Shown: piece after piece, positions 8,033 through 15,781 of the stretch
Numbering within the stretch: position 1 is the first letter of the stretch
Layout of the letters: each line of letters begins with the position of its first letter
Source: Candidatus Tumulicola sp.
Lineage (GTDB): Bacteria > Vulcanimicrobiota > Vulcanimicrobiia > Eremiobacterales > Eremiobacteraceae
Reading direction: 5' to 3'
Length of the DNA: 64,000 bases
Assembly (NCBI GenBank): GCA_035601835.1
Contig: DATNNM010000011.1
Coordinates: 434,001 to 498,000, forward strand
Program-made: the position numbers and the translations under genes
Notes under the pieces: model-generated
Database searches by the model: none
The model's input: the letters and a program-made list of their open reading frames with translations, nothing else
What the model was told of the DNA's origin: nothing

Positions 8033-8733
8033 TAGTTGATCGCGGCGACCAGGAACGGTTTCGTGGTCGGCTGCTTCGAGCCGCCCTTCGGCTCGATCGT
8101 CACCGCCACGAGCATGCCCTTACGCGCGGCGGCCGCAATCGCAACAACCGCATCGCCGCTCGCCGTCGCGGTGAACGTCGGAGCCGGAAACGGCTTGGCC
8201 CCCTTGGGGATGTACCACGCCTGATACACTTTGTTGGCGGGCAGCGGCCGCAAGCCGTGCGCCTCTAGGCGCATCAACCGGCCGCTCAAAAGTACGACCC
8301 GTCCGCTGAACGGGCACGGCGTGGCGGCGCACGCGATGGTCCACGAAGGATGGCTTTCCATTCTCGCCACCTGCGTCCGCTGATTCATGATCTGGCCATA
8401 CCACGTCGCGACGAACACCACGACGACCGCCGCCGCCGCCACCAGCATCCACGCCGGGCTCTGCCACATGGACGGCCGCGGCAGCGCTGGTGCGGCGCGC
8501 TTGCCGGCCGCCGGCGAGATCTTCGCAAGGATCTGCGCGCGTAAGGCTGGAGCCGGGCGTTGCGCAGCAGATGCCGCCAGGCCGAACACCGCCAGCGTCG
8601 CGTTGTTGTATTCGGCGCGGCACTGCGCGCATTGCAGGATGTGCGCTGCGGCGTCGCGCGCTTCGTCGGGTGGCAGCGCGCCAAGCGCGTAGAGCGCAGC
8701 GAGTTCAAGCATGTCGTCGTGCTGCTGCATCAT
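8032..8733 (-). CDS. Anti-sigma factor, RskA type with zinc-binding ZAS motif
   Basis: A 233-residue inner-membrane regulator that should hold the neighbouring ECF sigma factor inactive. The N-terminal cytoplasmic domain has the ZAS motif His31-x3-Cys35-x2-Cys38 (HILQCAQC). A membrane helix follows at about residues 92-110 (AWMLVAAAAVVVVFVATWYG), then an RskA-like extracytoplasmic domain (VYQAWYIPKGAKP). The ATGATG start overlaps the sigma-factor stop by 4 bp, so the first ATG (8733) is taken. The gene downstream overlaps its stop. The signal sensed is unknown. Confidence 0.88.
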   Translation of the reverse strand: MMQQHDDMLELAALYALGALPPDEARDAAAHILQCAQCRAEYNNATLAVFGLAASAAQRPAPALRAQILAKISPAAGKRAAPALPRPSMWQSPAWMLVAAAAVVVVFVATWYGQIMNQRTQVARMESHPSWTIACAATPCPFSGRVVLLSGRLMRLEAHGLRPLPANKVYQAWYIPKGAKPFPAPTFTATASGDAVVAIAAAARKGMLVAVTIEPKGGSKQPTTKPFLVAAIN

Positions 8734-9266
8734 GACGCTTGCACTCCGCGCAACGTCTCGGACAGGCGCCGAAGTCCGGCCCGGATGCGGCTCTTGACGG
8801 TGCCGAGCGGTGCGCCCAATTGCTCGGCGACTTCCCGATACGAGAGTCCTTCGAAATAAGCGCGTTCGATCGCGTCGCGCTGCTCCTGCGGCAGCCTTTG
8901 CAGAGCGCCGCTGACCTGTCCGGCGCGCACGCGCTCGAAAACTTCTTCGTCGATGACGTCGCCGGACGGGATATTCGCGGACAGTTCGGGTTCGCGGGTG
9001 CGCACGGCCGCGCTGCGCAGGATGTCGATGGACGCGTTGCGCGCGATCGTCGCGACCCACGCCCCAAGGTTGCCGCCCTGGAACGCGTCGGGCTTGGACC
9101 ACAAGGAAAGGAAGACGGATTGGGTGACGTCCTCAGCCGACGTCTGGTTGCCGAGCACGCGCTTTGCCACGCCGAAGACAAGCGCAGAGTAGCGGTCGTA
9201 CAAAACCGCAAACGCTTCCGCGTCGCCGGTGCGCACACGCCGCATCAACGCGCTGTCATCGCTCAT
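8730..9266 (-). CDS. ECF-type RNA polymerase sigma factor (SigK/RpoE-like)
   Basis: A 178-residue sigma factor with region 2 (about residues 20-90: AFAVLYDRYSALVFGVA, AEDVTQSVFLSLW, AWVATIARNASIDILR) and region 4 (about 120-170: LPQEQRDAIERAYFEGLSYREVAEQLGAPLGTVKSRIRAGL), without region 3. It would direct transcription of a regulon controlled by the coupled anti-sigma factor. The ATG at 9266 starts region 2 at the usual distance, although the same frame stays open upstream and an in-frame ATG exists near 9389. A terminator-like hairpin lies 51 bp upstream in the leader. Confidence 0.9.
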   Translation of the reverse strand: MSDDSALMRRVRTGDAEAFAVLYDRYSALVFGVAKRVLGNQTSAEDVTQSVFLSLWSKPDAFQGGNLGAWVATIARNASIDILRSAAVRTREPELSANIPSGDVIDEEVFERVRAGQVSGALQRLPQEQRDAIERAYFEGLSYREVAEQLGAPLGTVKSRIRAGLRRLSETLRGVQAS

Positions 9267-9316
9267 TCGGGGGCCTGTTTCTGTCCGCAAATGGGCAACG
9301 CCTGGCGCGCGGGGCG

Positions 9317-9354
9317 CAAAAAATCCCCGTTCGGCGGCCAAGCCGCCGAACGGG
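9317..9354 (-). terminator. Terminator-like hairpin in the leader of the sigma-factor operon
   Basis: On the minus strand a perfect 12-bp stem (9326-9337 with 9343-9354, loop of 5 nt) is followed by GGATTTTTTG. This has the form of an intrinsic terminator. It faces the sigma-factor gene, whose ATG lies 51 bp downstream, and nothing on the minus strand upstream of it encodes a gene for more than 150 bp. It could be an attenuator or block read-through antisense to the nickel permease gene. Confidence 0.6.
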
Positions 9355-9503
9355 TTGGGAGGAGGGAAAGCTGCGATAAGTTCTGTCATCGGAGGTGTTC
9401 GTGCAGCCGGCCGCACCTCCGACCGCTCACGTCTTCTTGAACGAACGTAGGCGCAGAACGGATTACCGACTAACCATATGACGTCGGCAAGAGAGGTGTA
9501 GAC

Positions 9504-10361
9504 GTGATCGCCCCGATCATCGCAACGAGTTTCGGCGTCACCGCCTTCACCGTGTTCGCATTGGGCCTGCGGCACGGCGCCGACCCGGACCATCTCGCCG
9601 CCATCGACAACCTCACGCGCAACTCGCTGACCCGCCGGCGCCTCAGCCGCTTCGTCGGCACGCTCTTCGCCGGCGGCCACTCCCTCATGGTCTTGTCGAT
9701 CGCGGCGCTTGCGGGGCTGCTCGGCAGCCGCATCGCAGCGCACGGCGCGCTGCTCGAAGCGATCGGCACGTGGTTCAGCATCATCACGCTGTTCGTCATC
9801 GGCGGTTTGAACCTGCGCGCACTCGCCGTCGGCAAGATCGGTCCCGTGGCCGGCCCAAAAACCGCCATGCTTCCCAAAGCATTGCGGGCGGCCACAAGCC
9901 CCTTAGCGGCGATCCCCATCGGTCTGCTCTTCGGACTCGGATTCGACACTTCGAGTCAGGTCGCGACCTACGCGCTCGCGTTCACGAGCGGCGGCGGCGT
10001 GCTCGCAGGCGTGCTCATCGGCTCGATCTTTTCGCTGGGCATGGCGGTCACCGATACGCTCGACAGCCTCTTGGTGCATAAGCTGTGCACGCGCCATCCG
10101 CTGGAGCTCGTCCGCGCGACGCGCGTGTGGATGATCACCGTGACCGCGTTGGCCTTGTCCGTGGGCGCCTACGAACTTGCCCAAGCGCTGGGGTGGCGCT
10201 CGCCGGCTGCGGATCTCGCGGTCAGTGCGATTTTGGTCGGCGCGCTTCTGAGCGTCTTCGCATGGACGTTCGCCTGGTCGGGCTTTAATTCCACAAAACG
10301 GGACGCTTGGCTGGTCGAGAAACCCCCATTTTGCACGTCCCTGCCCGACCCGGATGCGTGA
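9504..10361 (+). CDS. Nickel/cobalt transporter, NiCoT (HoxN/NixA) family
   Basis: A 285-residue multi-spanning permease. The family signature His-x4-Asp-His is present in RHGADPDHLAAIDN near residue 25, with the further conserved segments LGFDTSSQVA and GMAVTDTLDSLL. It should import Ni2+ and/or Co2+ driven by the membrane potential. The GTG start has AGAGGTG about 7 nt upstream. No urease, hydrogenase or cobalamin genes occur in the window, so the metal's use is unknown. The 237-bp gap to the divergent sigma-factor gene holds inverted repeats, but no match to a NiCo or cobalamin riboswitch is evident by eye. Confidence 0.88.
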   Translation: MIAPIIATSFGVTAFTVFALGLRHGADPDHLAAIDNLTRNSLTRRRLSRFVGTLFAGGHSLMVLSIAALAGLLGSRIAAHGALLEAIGTWFSIITLFVIGGLNLRALAVGKIGPVAGPKTAMLPKALRAATSPLAAIPIGLLFGLGFDTSSQVATYALAFTSGGGVLAGVLIGSIFSLGMAVTDTLDSLLVHKLCTRHPLELVRATRVWMITVTALALSVGAYELAQALGWRSPAADLAVSAILVGALLSVFAWTFAWSGFNSTKRDAWLVEKPPFCTSLPDPDA

Positions 10362-10420
10362 TAGAGGGGTGCGAAGTCTACAATCCCCCCTCCGTCCAAA
10401 GAAAGCACCCCAGCCTCGCC

Positions 10421-11722
10421 ATGCCCCGCATCAAAAAAACGCCAAAGCCGACGACTCACCGGCTGCGCAATGGTCTGCGCGTCGTGACCACGCATATCCC
10501 CGGCGGCGACGCCGTGAGCATCGCGCTTGCGGTGCGCGCCGGTTCGATCTACGATCCGCCGGAAGCGGCCGGGCTGGCGCATTTCCTCGAGCACTTGCTC
10601 TTCAAAGCGACGAGCGACTACTCGCGCGCGCAGCTCGCCGCGGCGATGCAGCGCTGCGGCAACCGCTTCGATCCGGGCACGACCAAAGAGATCGTCTCGC
10701 TATCGGGCACCGTGCCGTCGCACAAAACGTCGGACGCGCTGCATCTGTTGAGTAGCGTGACGCGCCACCCGCTCTTCGCACATCCTGACATCGAAACCGA
10801 ACGCCAAGTGGTGCTGGAAGAACTGCGCGACTGGCAAGACGATCCAAGCAAACGCATCGAGGCGCTGACCGACGCCGCGATGTGGGGCGCGCACCCGCTC
10901 GGCCGCGATATCGGGGGCACGCGCGCGTCGGTGCGCGACATCACGCGCGCGCAGGTGCGGCGCTATCACCGCCGGTATTTCCACCCGCGCAACGCGATCC
11001 TCAGCATGGCCGGTGTGCTTGAAGAGAGCGAGATGCTCGACGTCGCGCAGCGGCATTTCGGGGGTTGGCGCCCTGCGCCGGGTGCGGTCATTCCCAAAGC
11101 GCAGTCGGGCGCGTACTACGAGCCGCCGCTGCGCCAGGGCCGCCGCTCCAAGATCCTGCGCCGTTCGAACACGCAGCAGGTATGGTTCTCGATGTCGACG
11201 ATCACTCCGTCGTACCCAGACGGATACGGCGCCGTCCTGCGCACGCAACTCGCACAGACGCTCATCGGCGACGGCGACGGCAGCCGATTGTGGGATGGTT
11301 TGCGCGAACGCTCGGGACTCGCCTACGACGTCTACGCCACCCAGGATTTTTATTCGCGCGCCGGCGTGATGAGCGCGATGGCGGCGGTGGGTCGCGGTCG
11401 CGCCGGGATCGGCGTGCGCGAGATGAAGCGGATCCTCGAGGAAACGCATCATGGCTTTTCGCTCGACGAGTTCGAACGCGGCCGAGATTCGCTGAGCGCC
11501 CAGATCACGCTGATGGGAGATTGGAACGCGTATCAGGCATCGCGCTACGCGGAGCTCACGCTGTTCGACCAGCCGCTCGTCACGCCCGCGCAAGAACTGG
11601 CGATGCTCCGAACGTTTCGCGTCTCGGACTTCAACGATTTCGTGAAGGAGAAGATCCGCTGGGATTCGGGCGTGACGTGCGCGATCGGCGAAGGCCCCGC
11701 GCTCGACGCCGCCCGCGGCTAG
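10421..11722 (+). CDS. M16-family zinc peptidase (insulinase/mitochondrial processing peptidase-like)
   Basis: A 433-residue protein with the inverted zinc motif His54-Phe-Leu-Glu57-His58 (AHFLEHLLF) and the distal Glu near residue 133 (VVLEELRDW), as in active M16B peptidases. The length corresponds to one M16 half-unit, so a homodimer or a partner is expected; no inactive partner gene is adjacent. The ATG at 10421 is preferred to an in-frame ATG at 10307 that would overlap the nickel permease and add a non-homologous extension. It likely degrades peptides or processes targets. Confidence 0.9.
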   Translation: MPRIKKTPKPTTHRLRNGLRVVTTHIPGGDAVSIALAVRAGSIYDPPEAAGLAHFLEHLLFKATSDYSRAQLAAAMQRCGNRFDPGTTKEIVSLSGTVPSHKTSDALHLLSSVTRHPLFAHPDIETERQVVLEELRDWQDDPSKRIEALTDAAMWGAHPLGRDIGGTRASVRDITRAQVRRYHRRYFHPRNAILSMAGVLEESEMLDVAQRHFGGWRPAPGAVIPKAQSGAYYEPPLRQGRRSKILRRSNTQQVWFSMSTITPSYPDGYGAVLRTQLAQTLIGDGDGSRLWDGLRERSGLAYDVYATQDFYSRAGVMSAMAAVGRGRAGIGVREMKRILEETHHGFSLDEFERGRDSLSAQITLMGDWNAYQASRYAELTLFDQPLVTPAQELAMLRTFRVSDFNDFVKEKIRWDSGVTCAIGEGPALDAARG

Positions 11723-11727
11723 GATTC

Positions 11728-12462
11728 TTAGGGCGGCGGCGGTACGATGTAACCGTCCTGCATGGCATATAGACCCTTGTCGTCTCCGCGCGGGACTCGC
11801 TGGGGTGCGCACGAGGACTGATATCTTGGCCTTGGTCTTGGCATGGCAATGGTCTGGATACGCGTAGGGCCGGGTGACGGTTGAACGCCGAGATACCCCG
11901 AAAAACAAGGAACCTGCAGAATCAAGCCTGGAGCCCCGGGAAACCTGCGGACGGTCGTGAGACTTATCATCCACGAAGAGTCTTCGATCTCGACGGGCGG
12001 ATCGAAGACCTGCAAAATTGCGCCGCCTTCCATTTGCTTTTGTGATGTATCCGGCACGGGCGGAACGCCACCGGGAACCGTCGTTTGTCGCGCAAAGAGA
12101 CGGCCGTGCTCGTCAACGTATCGCCCAGCGTAAGCCCCCCGCGGGATTCGTTGCGGCCGGCACCACGATTGCAAACCTGGCGTGCGAAAGTGCACTTGTG
12201 GGTAAGTTCTCTCCTCCACGGCCCGTTTTAGTAGGTCCTGCCTAAAGCAAGGCACCCGCAGAATCAAGCCTGCAGCCCCGCGAAACCCACTGATTGCTGT
12301 GAGACTCGTTATCCACTCGACAGTCCCAGTCGTAATGGGCGGATCGAACGTCTGCGTGACAACGCGCAAGCCGCTGCTCGATCCGTCGGCATAGCATGCG
12401 ATCGAGAAGAACCCAAGTATCGCGACACCGATGATCGCACCACGAATCATGGGGTTATTCAT
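11728..12462 (-). CDS. Secreted two-module protein of unknown family, paralogue A
   Basis: A 244-residue protein with an N-terminal hydrophobic signal (GAIIGVAILGFFSIACYADG; the Cys at 23 could be a lipid site but is not a good lipobox). Two internal repeats follow, about residues 33-125 and 148-243. Each has F/LDPP, a W-x-SLT segment, GLILxVPCF (Cys72, Cys186) and C-x-PQR(I/V)PRG (Cys101, Cys218), so each module has two Cys spaced by about 30 residues. A tandem paralogue lies immediately upstream. I do not recognise the module. The ATG is 26 bp after the upstream paralogue's stop, indicating one transcript. Confidence 0.7.
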   Translation of the reverse strand: MNNPMIRGAIIGVAILGFFSIACYADGSSSGLRVVTQTFDPPITTGTVEWITSLTAISGFRGAAGLILRVPCFRQDLLKRAVEERTYPQVHFRTPGLQSWCRPQRIPRGAYAGRYVDEHGRLFARQTTVPGGVPPVPDTSQKQMEGGAILQVFDPPVEIEDSSWMISLTTVRRFPGAPGLILQVPCFSGYLGVQPSPGPTRIQTIAMPRPRPRYQSSCAPQRVPRGDDKGLYAMQDGYIVPPPP

Positions 12463-12488
12463 GCTGTTCGATCGCGTCTAAGCAGCGG

Positions 12489-13226
12489 TTAGCGGGGCGG
12501 CGGAACAATAACTTCACCGTTTACCTCAACGTACCGGCCCGCCCACTCGCCGCGCGGAATTTGTTTGGCAGCACACCACACGGATGAGAACTTTGGCATT
12601 TGCAGCGGAGGCCTCAGGACAAGTACCGGGTTAGGTGAGGGCGGATTGCCAAGATCCTTCCGAAAGCAGGGCACCCTCAGAATCAAACCTGGAGCGCCGG
12701 GAAACGAGCTGAACGTCGTGAGGCTCGTCATCCACTCGGAATCTTTAACTTCGACTGGTGGATCGAAAACCTGCATGACACCGCCGGCCCCAATTTCCGT
12801 CATCGCATGCGCTGGGGGAGGAGCCGCGGCGCCGGAAAGCGCCGGTTGGCGTGCAAAGACATGGCCGTGCTGATCGATATATCGCCCAGCGTCAGCGCCT
12901 CGCGGGATCCGTTGCGGTCTGCACCACGATAGCGAGTCTGGCGTGTGGATCTGCAGGTCCGGGTAGGTCGTGTGAAGTGCAGCTCGTTTCTCCAGATCCT
13001 GCCTAAAGCAGGGCACCCGCAGAATCAAGCCTGGAGCTTCGCGAAACCCGCTAATCGACGTGAGGCTGTTTATCCAAGCGAAGCTTTCAATCTCAACGCC
13101 CGGGTCGAGCGCCTGGTTGACAAGGCGCAGGCCGCCGCTCGACCCGTCGCCATAGCATGCGGTCGAGGAGAACCAAAGCAGCGCGACACCGACGATCGCG
13201 ACCCGAATCATCAAACGGTTATTCAT
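12489..13226 (-). CDS. Secreted two-module protein of unknown family, paralogue B
   Basis: A 245-residue paralogue of the downstream gene with the same signal sequence pattern (STACYGDG) and the same two internal modules (about residues 33-124 and 148-243). The Cys pairs are 73/102 and 187/218. Conserved features are APGLILRVPCF and the CxPQRIPRG or CAAKQIPRG segment followed by GRY. The ATG at 13226 is chosen over a TTG at 13235; it overlaps the stop of the kinase-like gene by 8 bp. The four modules in two genes imply duplication within a gene and then of the whole gene. Probably exported, perhaps cell-surface or disulfide-bonded. Confidence 0.7.
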   Translation of the reverse strand: MNNRLMIRVAIVGVALLWFSSTACYGDGSSGGLRLVNQALDPGVEIESFAWINSLTSISGFREAPGLILRVPCFRQDLEKRAALHTTYPDLQIHTPDSLSWCRPQRIPRGADAGRYIDQHGHVFARQPALSGAAAPPPAHAMTEIGAGGVMQVFDPPVEVKDSEWMTSLTTFSSFPGAPGLILRVPCFRKDLGNPPSPNPVLVLRPPLQMPKFSSVWCAAKQIPRGEWAGRYVEVNGEVIVPPPR

Positions 13227-13839
13227 GCGATTCAATCAATGTCGCCGCATCCACGATCAGCTGAGCGGCCTGATCGATCGTGAAGCGCCCCGTATCCACC
13301 ACGATATCGTAGTTGTGCGGTTCGCGCCACTCCACTCCATAGTGCTCCTTGAGATACGCAGTGCGACGCTGATCTGATTTCTTGATCTCGCGCGCGGCTT
13401 CTTCAAGCGTGACGCTGGTGCGTTCGCAGACGCGCTTGATCCGGACCTCGTTCGGCGCGGTGACGAAGACGCGCAGCACATCCGGCCTGTCCTTGAGCAG
13501 CATCGGCGCGCCGCGTCCGATGACCACGAGCGACGCTGAAGCGGCGTGCTCCTTGATGATGTCGTTGGTGAGTTGGACGAGCCGGTCTTCCGACCAGTCC
13601 GGCAAGGCCTGCGCGCCGTATTCTTCCGGATGCGCTGCCGTGAAGACGCGGATGAGGCGATCGGCGAAGCTTTCGACCTGTTCGTCGCGCTCGGCCACGT
13701 ACGAGGTCGGCGCGCCCATGCGTGCGGCGACCAAATCGACGATCTCGTTGTCGAGCAACTCGACGCGAAGCAGGCGCGCGACCGCCTCGCCGACCGCGTG
13801 TCCTCCGGCGCCGAGTTCGCGGGCGATCGCTACGATCAC
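13219..13839 (-). CDS. Cytidylate kinase-like family protein
   Basis: A 206-residue P-loop protein of the cytidylate-kinase-like (Cmk2-type) family: the start IARELGAGGHAVGEAVARLL is the modified nucleotide-binding loop, followed by a helical lid region and VVIGRGAPMLL. It resembles predicted nucleoside monophosphate kinases that are not the housekeeping Cmk. The physiological substrate is not established for most such proteins. A GTG start is preceded by AAAGGAG at about 8 nt. It is the second gene of a minus-strand unit of four genes that starts opposite the isocitrate dehydrogenase gene. Confidence 0.75.
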   Translation of the reverse strand: MIVAIARELGAGGHAVGEAVARLLRVELLDNEIVDLVAARMGAPTSYVAERDEQVESFADRLIRVFTAAHPEEYGAQALPDWSEDRLVQLTNDIIKEHAASASLVVIGRGAPMLLKDRPDVLRVFVTAPNEVRIKRVCERTSVTLEEAAREIKKSDQRRTAYLKEHYGVEWREPHNYDIVVDTGRFTIDQAAQLIVDAATLIESHE

Positions 13840-13863
13840 GCCGGCCGCTCCTTTTAGATCCCT

Positions 13864-14166
13864 CTAGCCGTCCGGCGCGCGGCCGATCAGTGAACCGCCT
13901 TCGCGCCGCAGCGTGGCCACCGCGTCCTTCCGGGAAATCCGTGCCCGATTCAGATCGAGCGACACGATCCAACCGAGATCGGTGCGAGCGTTGTCACCGG
14001 CGCGCGGCGGACGAGGCTGGCCGTCGGGCGGCACCGCAAAGGCGCCGATCGCGGCCGGATCGATGGCTTGGTTGCGAAACCAATCGATGGCTGCCGTCGC
14101 ATCTCGGAGCTGCGTGAAGCGCGCGGCGATCTGTTGAGACTTCTTCATGGTGAGCGGCGTTCGCAT
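13864..14166 (-). CDS. Small protein of unknown function
   Basis: About 100 residues, rich in Arg and Ala. The N-terminal part (ARFTQLRDATAAIDWFRNQAIDP) resembles the short alpha-beta unit of general-stress GSP17M/YflT-like domains, but this is weak. Two ATG starts are possible, 14166 (with GAGG close upstream) and 14148. It is 24 bp upstream of the kinase-like gene on the same strand and divergent from isocitrate dehydrogenase with an 84-bp gap that must hold both promoters. Confidence 0.55.
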   Translation of the reverse strand: MRTPLTMKKSQQIAARFTQLRDATAAIDWFRNQAIDPAAIGAFAVPPDGQPRPPRAGDNARTDLGWIVSLDLNRARISRKDAVATLRREGGSLIGRAPDG

Positions 14167-14250
14167 TAGCCTCGCCCGGAGGCTCGTCCTGCGGATTCCT
14201 TGAACTCCCGAGTCAACTCCGAGCACGCAATCCGACTGCAGAGGAATATC

Positions 14251-15705
14251 ATGGCCGGCAACACGCCCATTACGGTCGCCTATGGCGACGGCATTGGCCC
14301 CGAGATCATGCGCGCCACCCTTGAGGTGCTCAAGGCGGCGGGAGCGCGCCTCGACATCGACGTCATCGACATCGGCGAAAAAGTGTACTTGTCGGGCAAT
14401 CCGACCGGCATCGCGCCAGAGTCTTGGGAATCTTTGCGCCGCACCAAGGTCTTCCTCAAAGCCCCGATCACCACGCCGCAAGGCGGCGGCTTCAAGAGCC
14501 TCAACGTCACGACGCGCACGACGCTTGGACTGTACGCCAACGTGCGGCCGTGCGTCTCGTACTATCCGTACGTGGCCACCAAGCACCCGGTCATGGACGT
14601 GGTCATCGTCCGCGAAAATGAAGAAGACGTGTACGGCGGCATCGAGTATCGACAGACACGCGACGTCACGCAGTGCTTGAAACTCATCTCGCGCCCGGGC
14701 ACCGAGCGCATCGTGCGCTACGCGTTCGAGTATGCGCGCCGCCACAACCGGAAGAAAGTCACCTGCTTCACCAAAGACAACATCATGAAGATCACGGACG
14801 GATTGTTCCACAAGATCTTCGACGAGATCGCGCCTGAGTATCCCGACATTGAAAAAGAGCACTGGATCGTCGACATCGGGGCGGCCAAACTCGCGGACAC
14901 TCCCGAAGCGTTCGACGTGCTGGTGCTGCCCAATCTGTACGGCGACATTCTCTCCGACGTGGCCGCCCAGATCGCCGGCTCGGTCGGCTTGGCCGGCTCG
15001 GCGAACATCGGCGAGACGTGTTCGATGTTCGAGGCGATCCACGGATCGGCGCCGCGGCGCGCAGGCCAAAACGTCGCCAACCCGTCCGGCCTGATGCTGG
15101 GGGCGGTGCTGATGCTGGTGCATATCGAGCAGATCGACGTGGCCGAGCGCTTCCACAACGCCTGGCTGCGCACGCTCGAAGACGGCATCCATACCTACGA
15201 CATATATAAAGAAGGCACGAGCAAAGAAAAGGTCGGGACCATGGAGTTCGCGCAGGCCGTGATCGCGCGTATCGGGAGCAAGCCGGAGAAGCTGAAAGCC
15301 GTCTCCTACAAGAATGCGCCCGCGCAAGCGGCGCCGCGTGCCGCTGCCAAGGCCGGCACCGAGGTGAAGAAGGCGATCGTCGGCGTGGACGTGTTCCTCG
15401 ATTGGCGCAAAGGCTCGCCCGACGAACTTGGCACGGCGCTCGCACCGCTGCAAGGCGACGATCTACAACTGCGCCTCATCTTCAACCGCGGCACCAAAGT
15501 GTGGCCGGGCGGGATACCGGAGACCAAGACGACGGACCAATGGCGCTGCCGCTTCATGGCGAAAGCGCAAGGCGCATCGATCGCACATGCACAAGTCGTG
15601 AAGCTGCTCGACCGCGTGTCCGCGGCCGGTTTCGACTTCATCCAAACGGAGAATCTGCAGACCTTCGACGGCCAACCCGGCTACTCAACCGGCTCCGGCG
15701 AATAG
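14251..15705 (+). CDS. icd: Isocitrate dehydrogenase, long Thermus-type
   Basis: Oxidative decarboxylation of isocitrate to 2-oxoglutarate in the TCA cycle. The 484-residue protein has the beta-decarboxylating dehydrogenase core: YGDGIGPEI, NVRPCVSYYP, VIVRENEEDVYGGIEY, LPNLYGDILSDVAAQIAGSVGLAGSANIG split over the metal and substrate sites, and EAIHGSAPRRAGQNVANPSG. An additional domain of about 110 residues at the C-terminus (from the Ala/Lys-rich linker near residue 355) matches the architecture of the Thermus thermophilus enzyme. The ATG has AGAGGA upstream. Cofactor preference (NADP likely in this type) is not proven. Aconitase follows 76 bp downstream. Confidence 0.93.
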   Translation: MAGNTPITVAYGDGIGPEIMRATLEVLKAAGARLDIDVIDIGEKVYLSGNPTGIAPESWESLRRTKVFLKAPITTPQGGGFKSLNVTTRTTLGLYANVRPCVSYYPYVATKHPVMDVVIVRENEEDVYGGIEYRQTRDVTQCLKLISRPGTERIVRYAFEYARRHNRKKVTCFTKDNIMKITDGLFHKIFDEIAPEYPDIEKEHWIVDIGAAKLADTPEAFDVLVLPNLYGDILSDVAAQIAGSVGLAGSANIGETCSMFEAIHGSAPRRAGQNVANPSGLMLGAVLMLVHIEQIDVAERFHNAWLRTLEDGIHTYDIYKEGTSKEKVGTMEFAQAVIARIGSKPEKLKAVSYKNAPAQAAPRAAAKAGTEVKKAIVGVDVFLDWRKGSPDELGTALAPLQGDDLQLRLIFNRGTKVWPGGIPETKTTDQWRCRFMAKAQGASIAHAQVVKLLDRVSAAGFDFIQTENLQTFDGQPGYSTGSGE

Positions 15706-15715
15706 GCGGCGCCCG

Positions 15716-15748
15716 ATGTAGTGTTCCGAGCGAGCGAAGCGAGCTCGG
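15716..15748 (+). repeat. Palindromic intergenic repeat, ATGTAGTG family
   Basis: ATGTAGTG followed by CCGAGC (15726) and GCTCGG (15743) as arms of an inverted repeat, with GAGCGAAGC between. The arms match the copy at 1018-1043. It lies between isocitrate dehydrogenase and aconitase genes. Confidence 0.6.
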
Positions 15749-15781
15749 AGGTCGCCCGCTTTGGTCCGCGAAGCGTCTCGT

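Noticed and set aside
9390-9503. A possible NiCo or cobalamin riboswitch before the nickel/cobalt permease.
   Set aside because: An inverted repeat is present, but I could not match the conserved core elements of either class by eye.
13864-15453. A 529-residue open frame on the minus strand opposite isocitrate dehydrogenase.
   Set aside because: The plus strand encodes a full isocitrate dehydrogenase; the minus frame is open only because of high GC at third positions. Only the part from 14166 downwards, beyond the icd start, was kept as a small gene.
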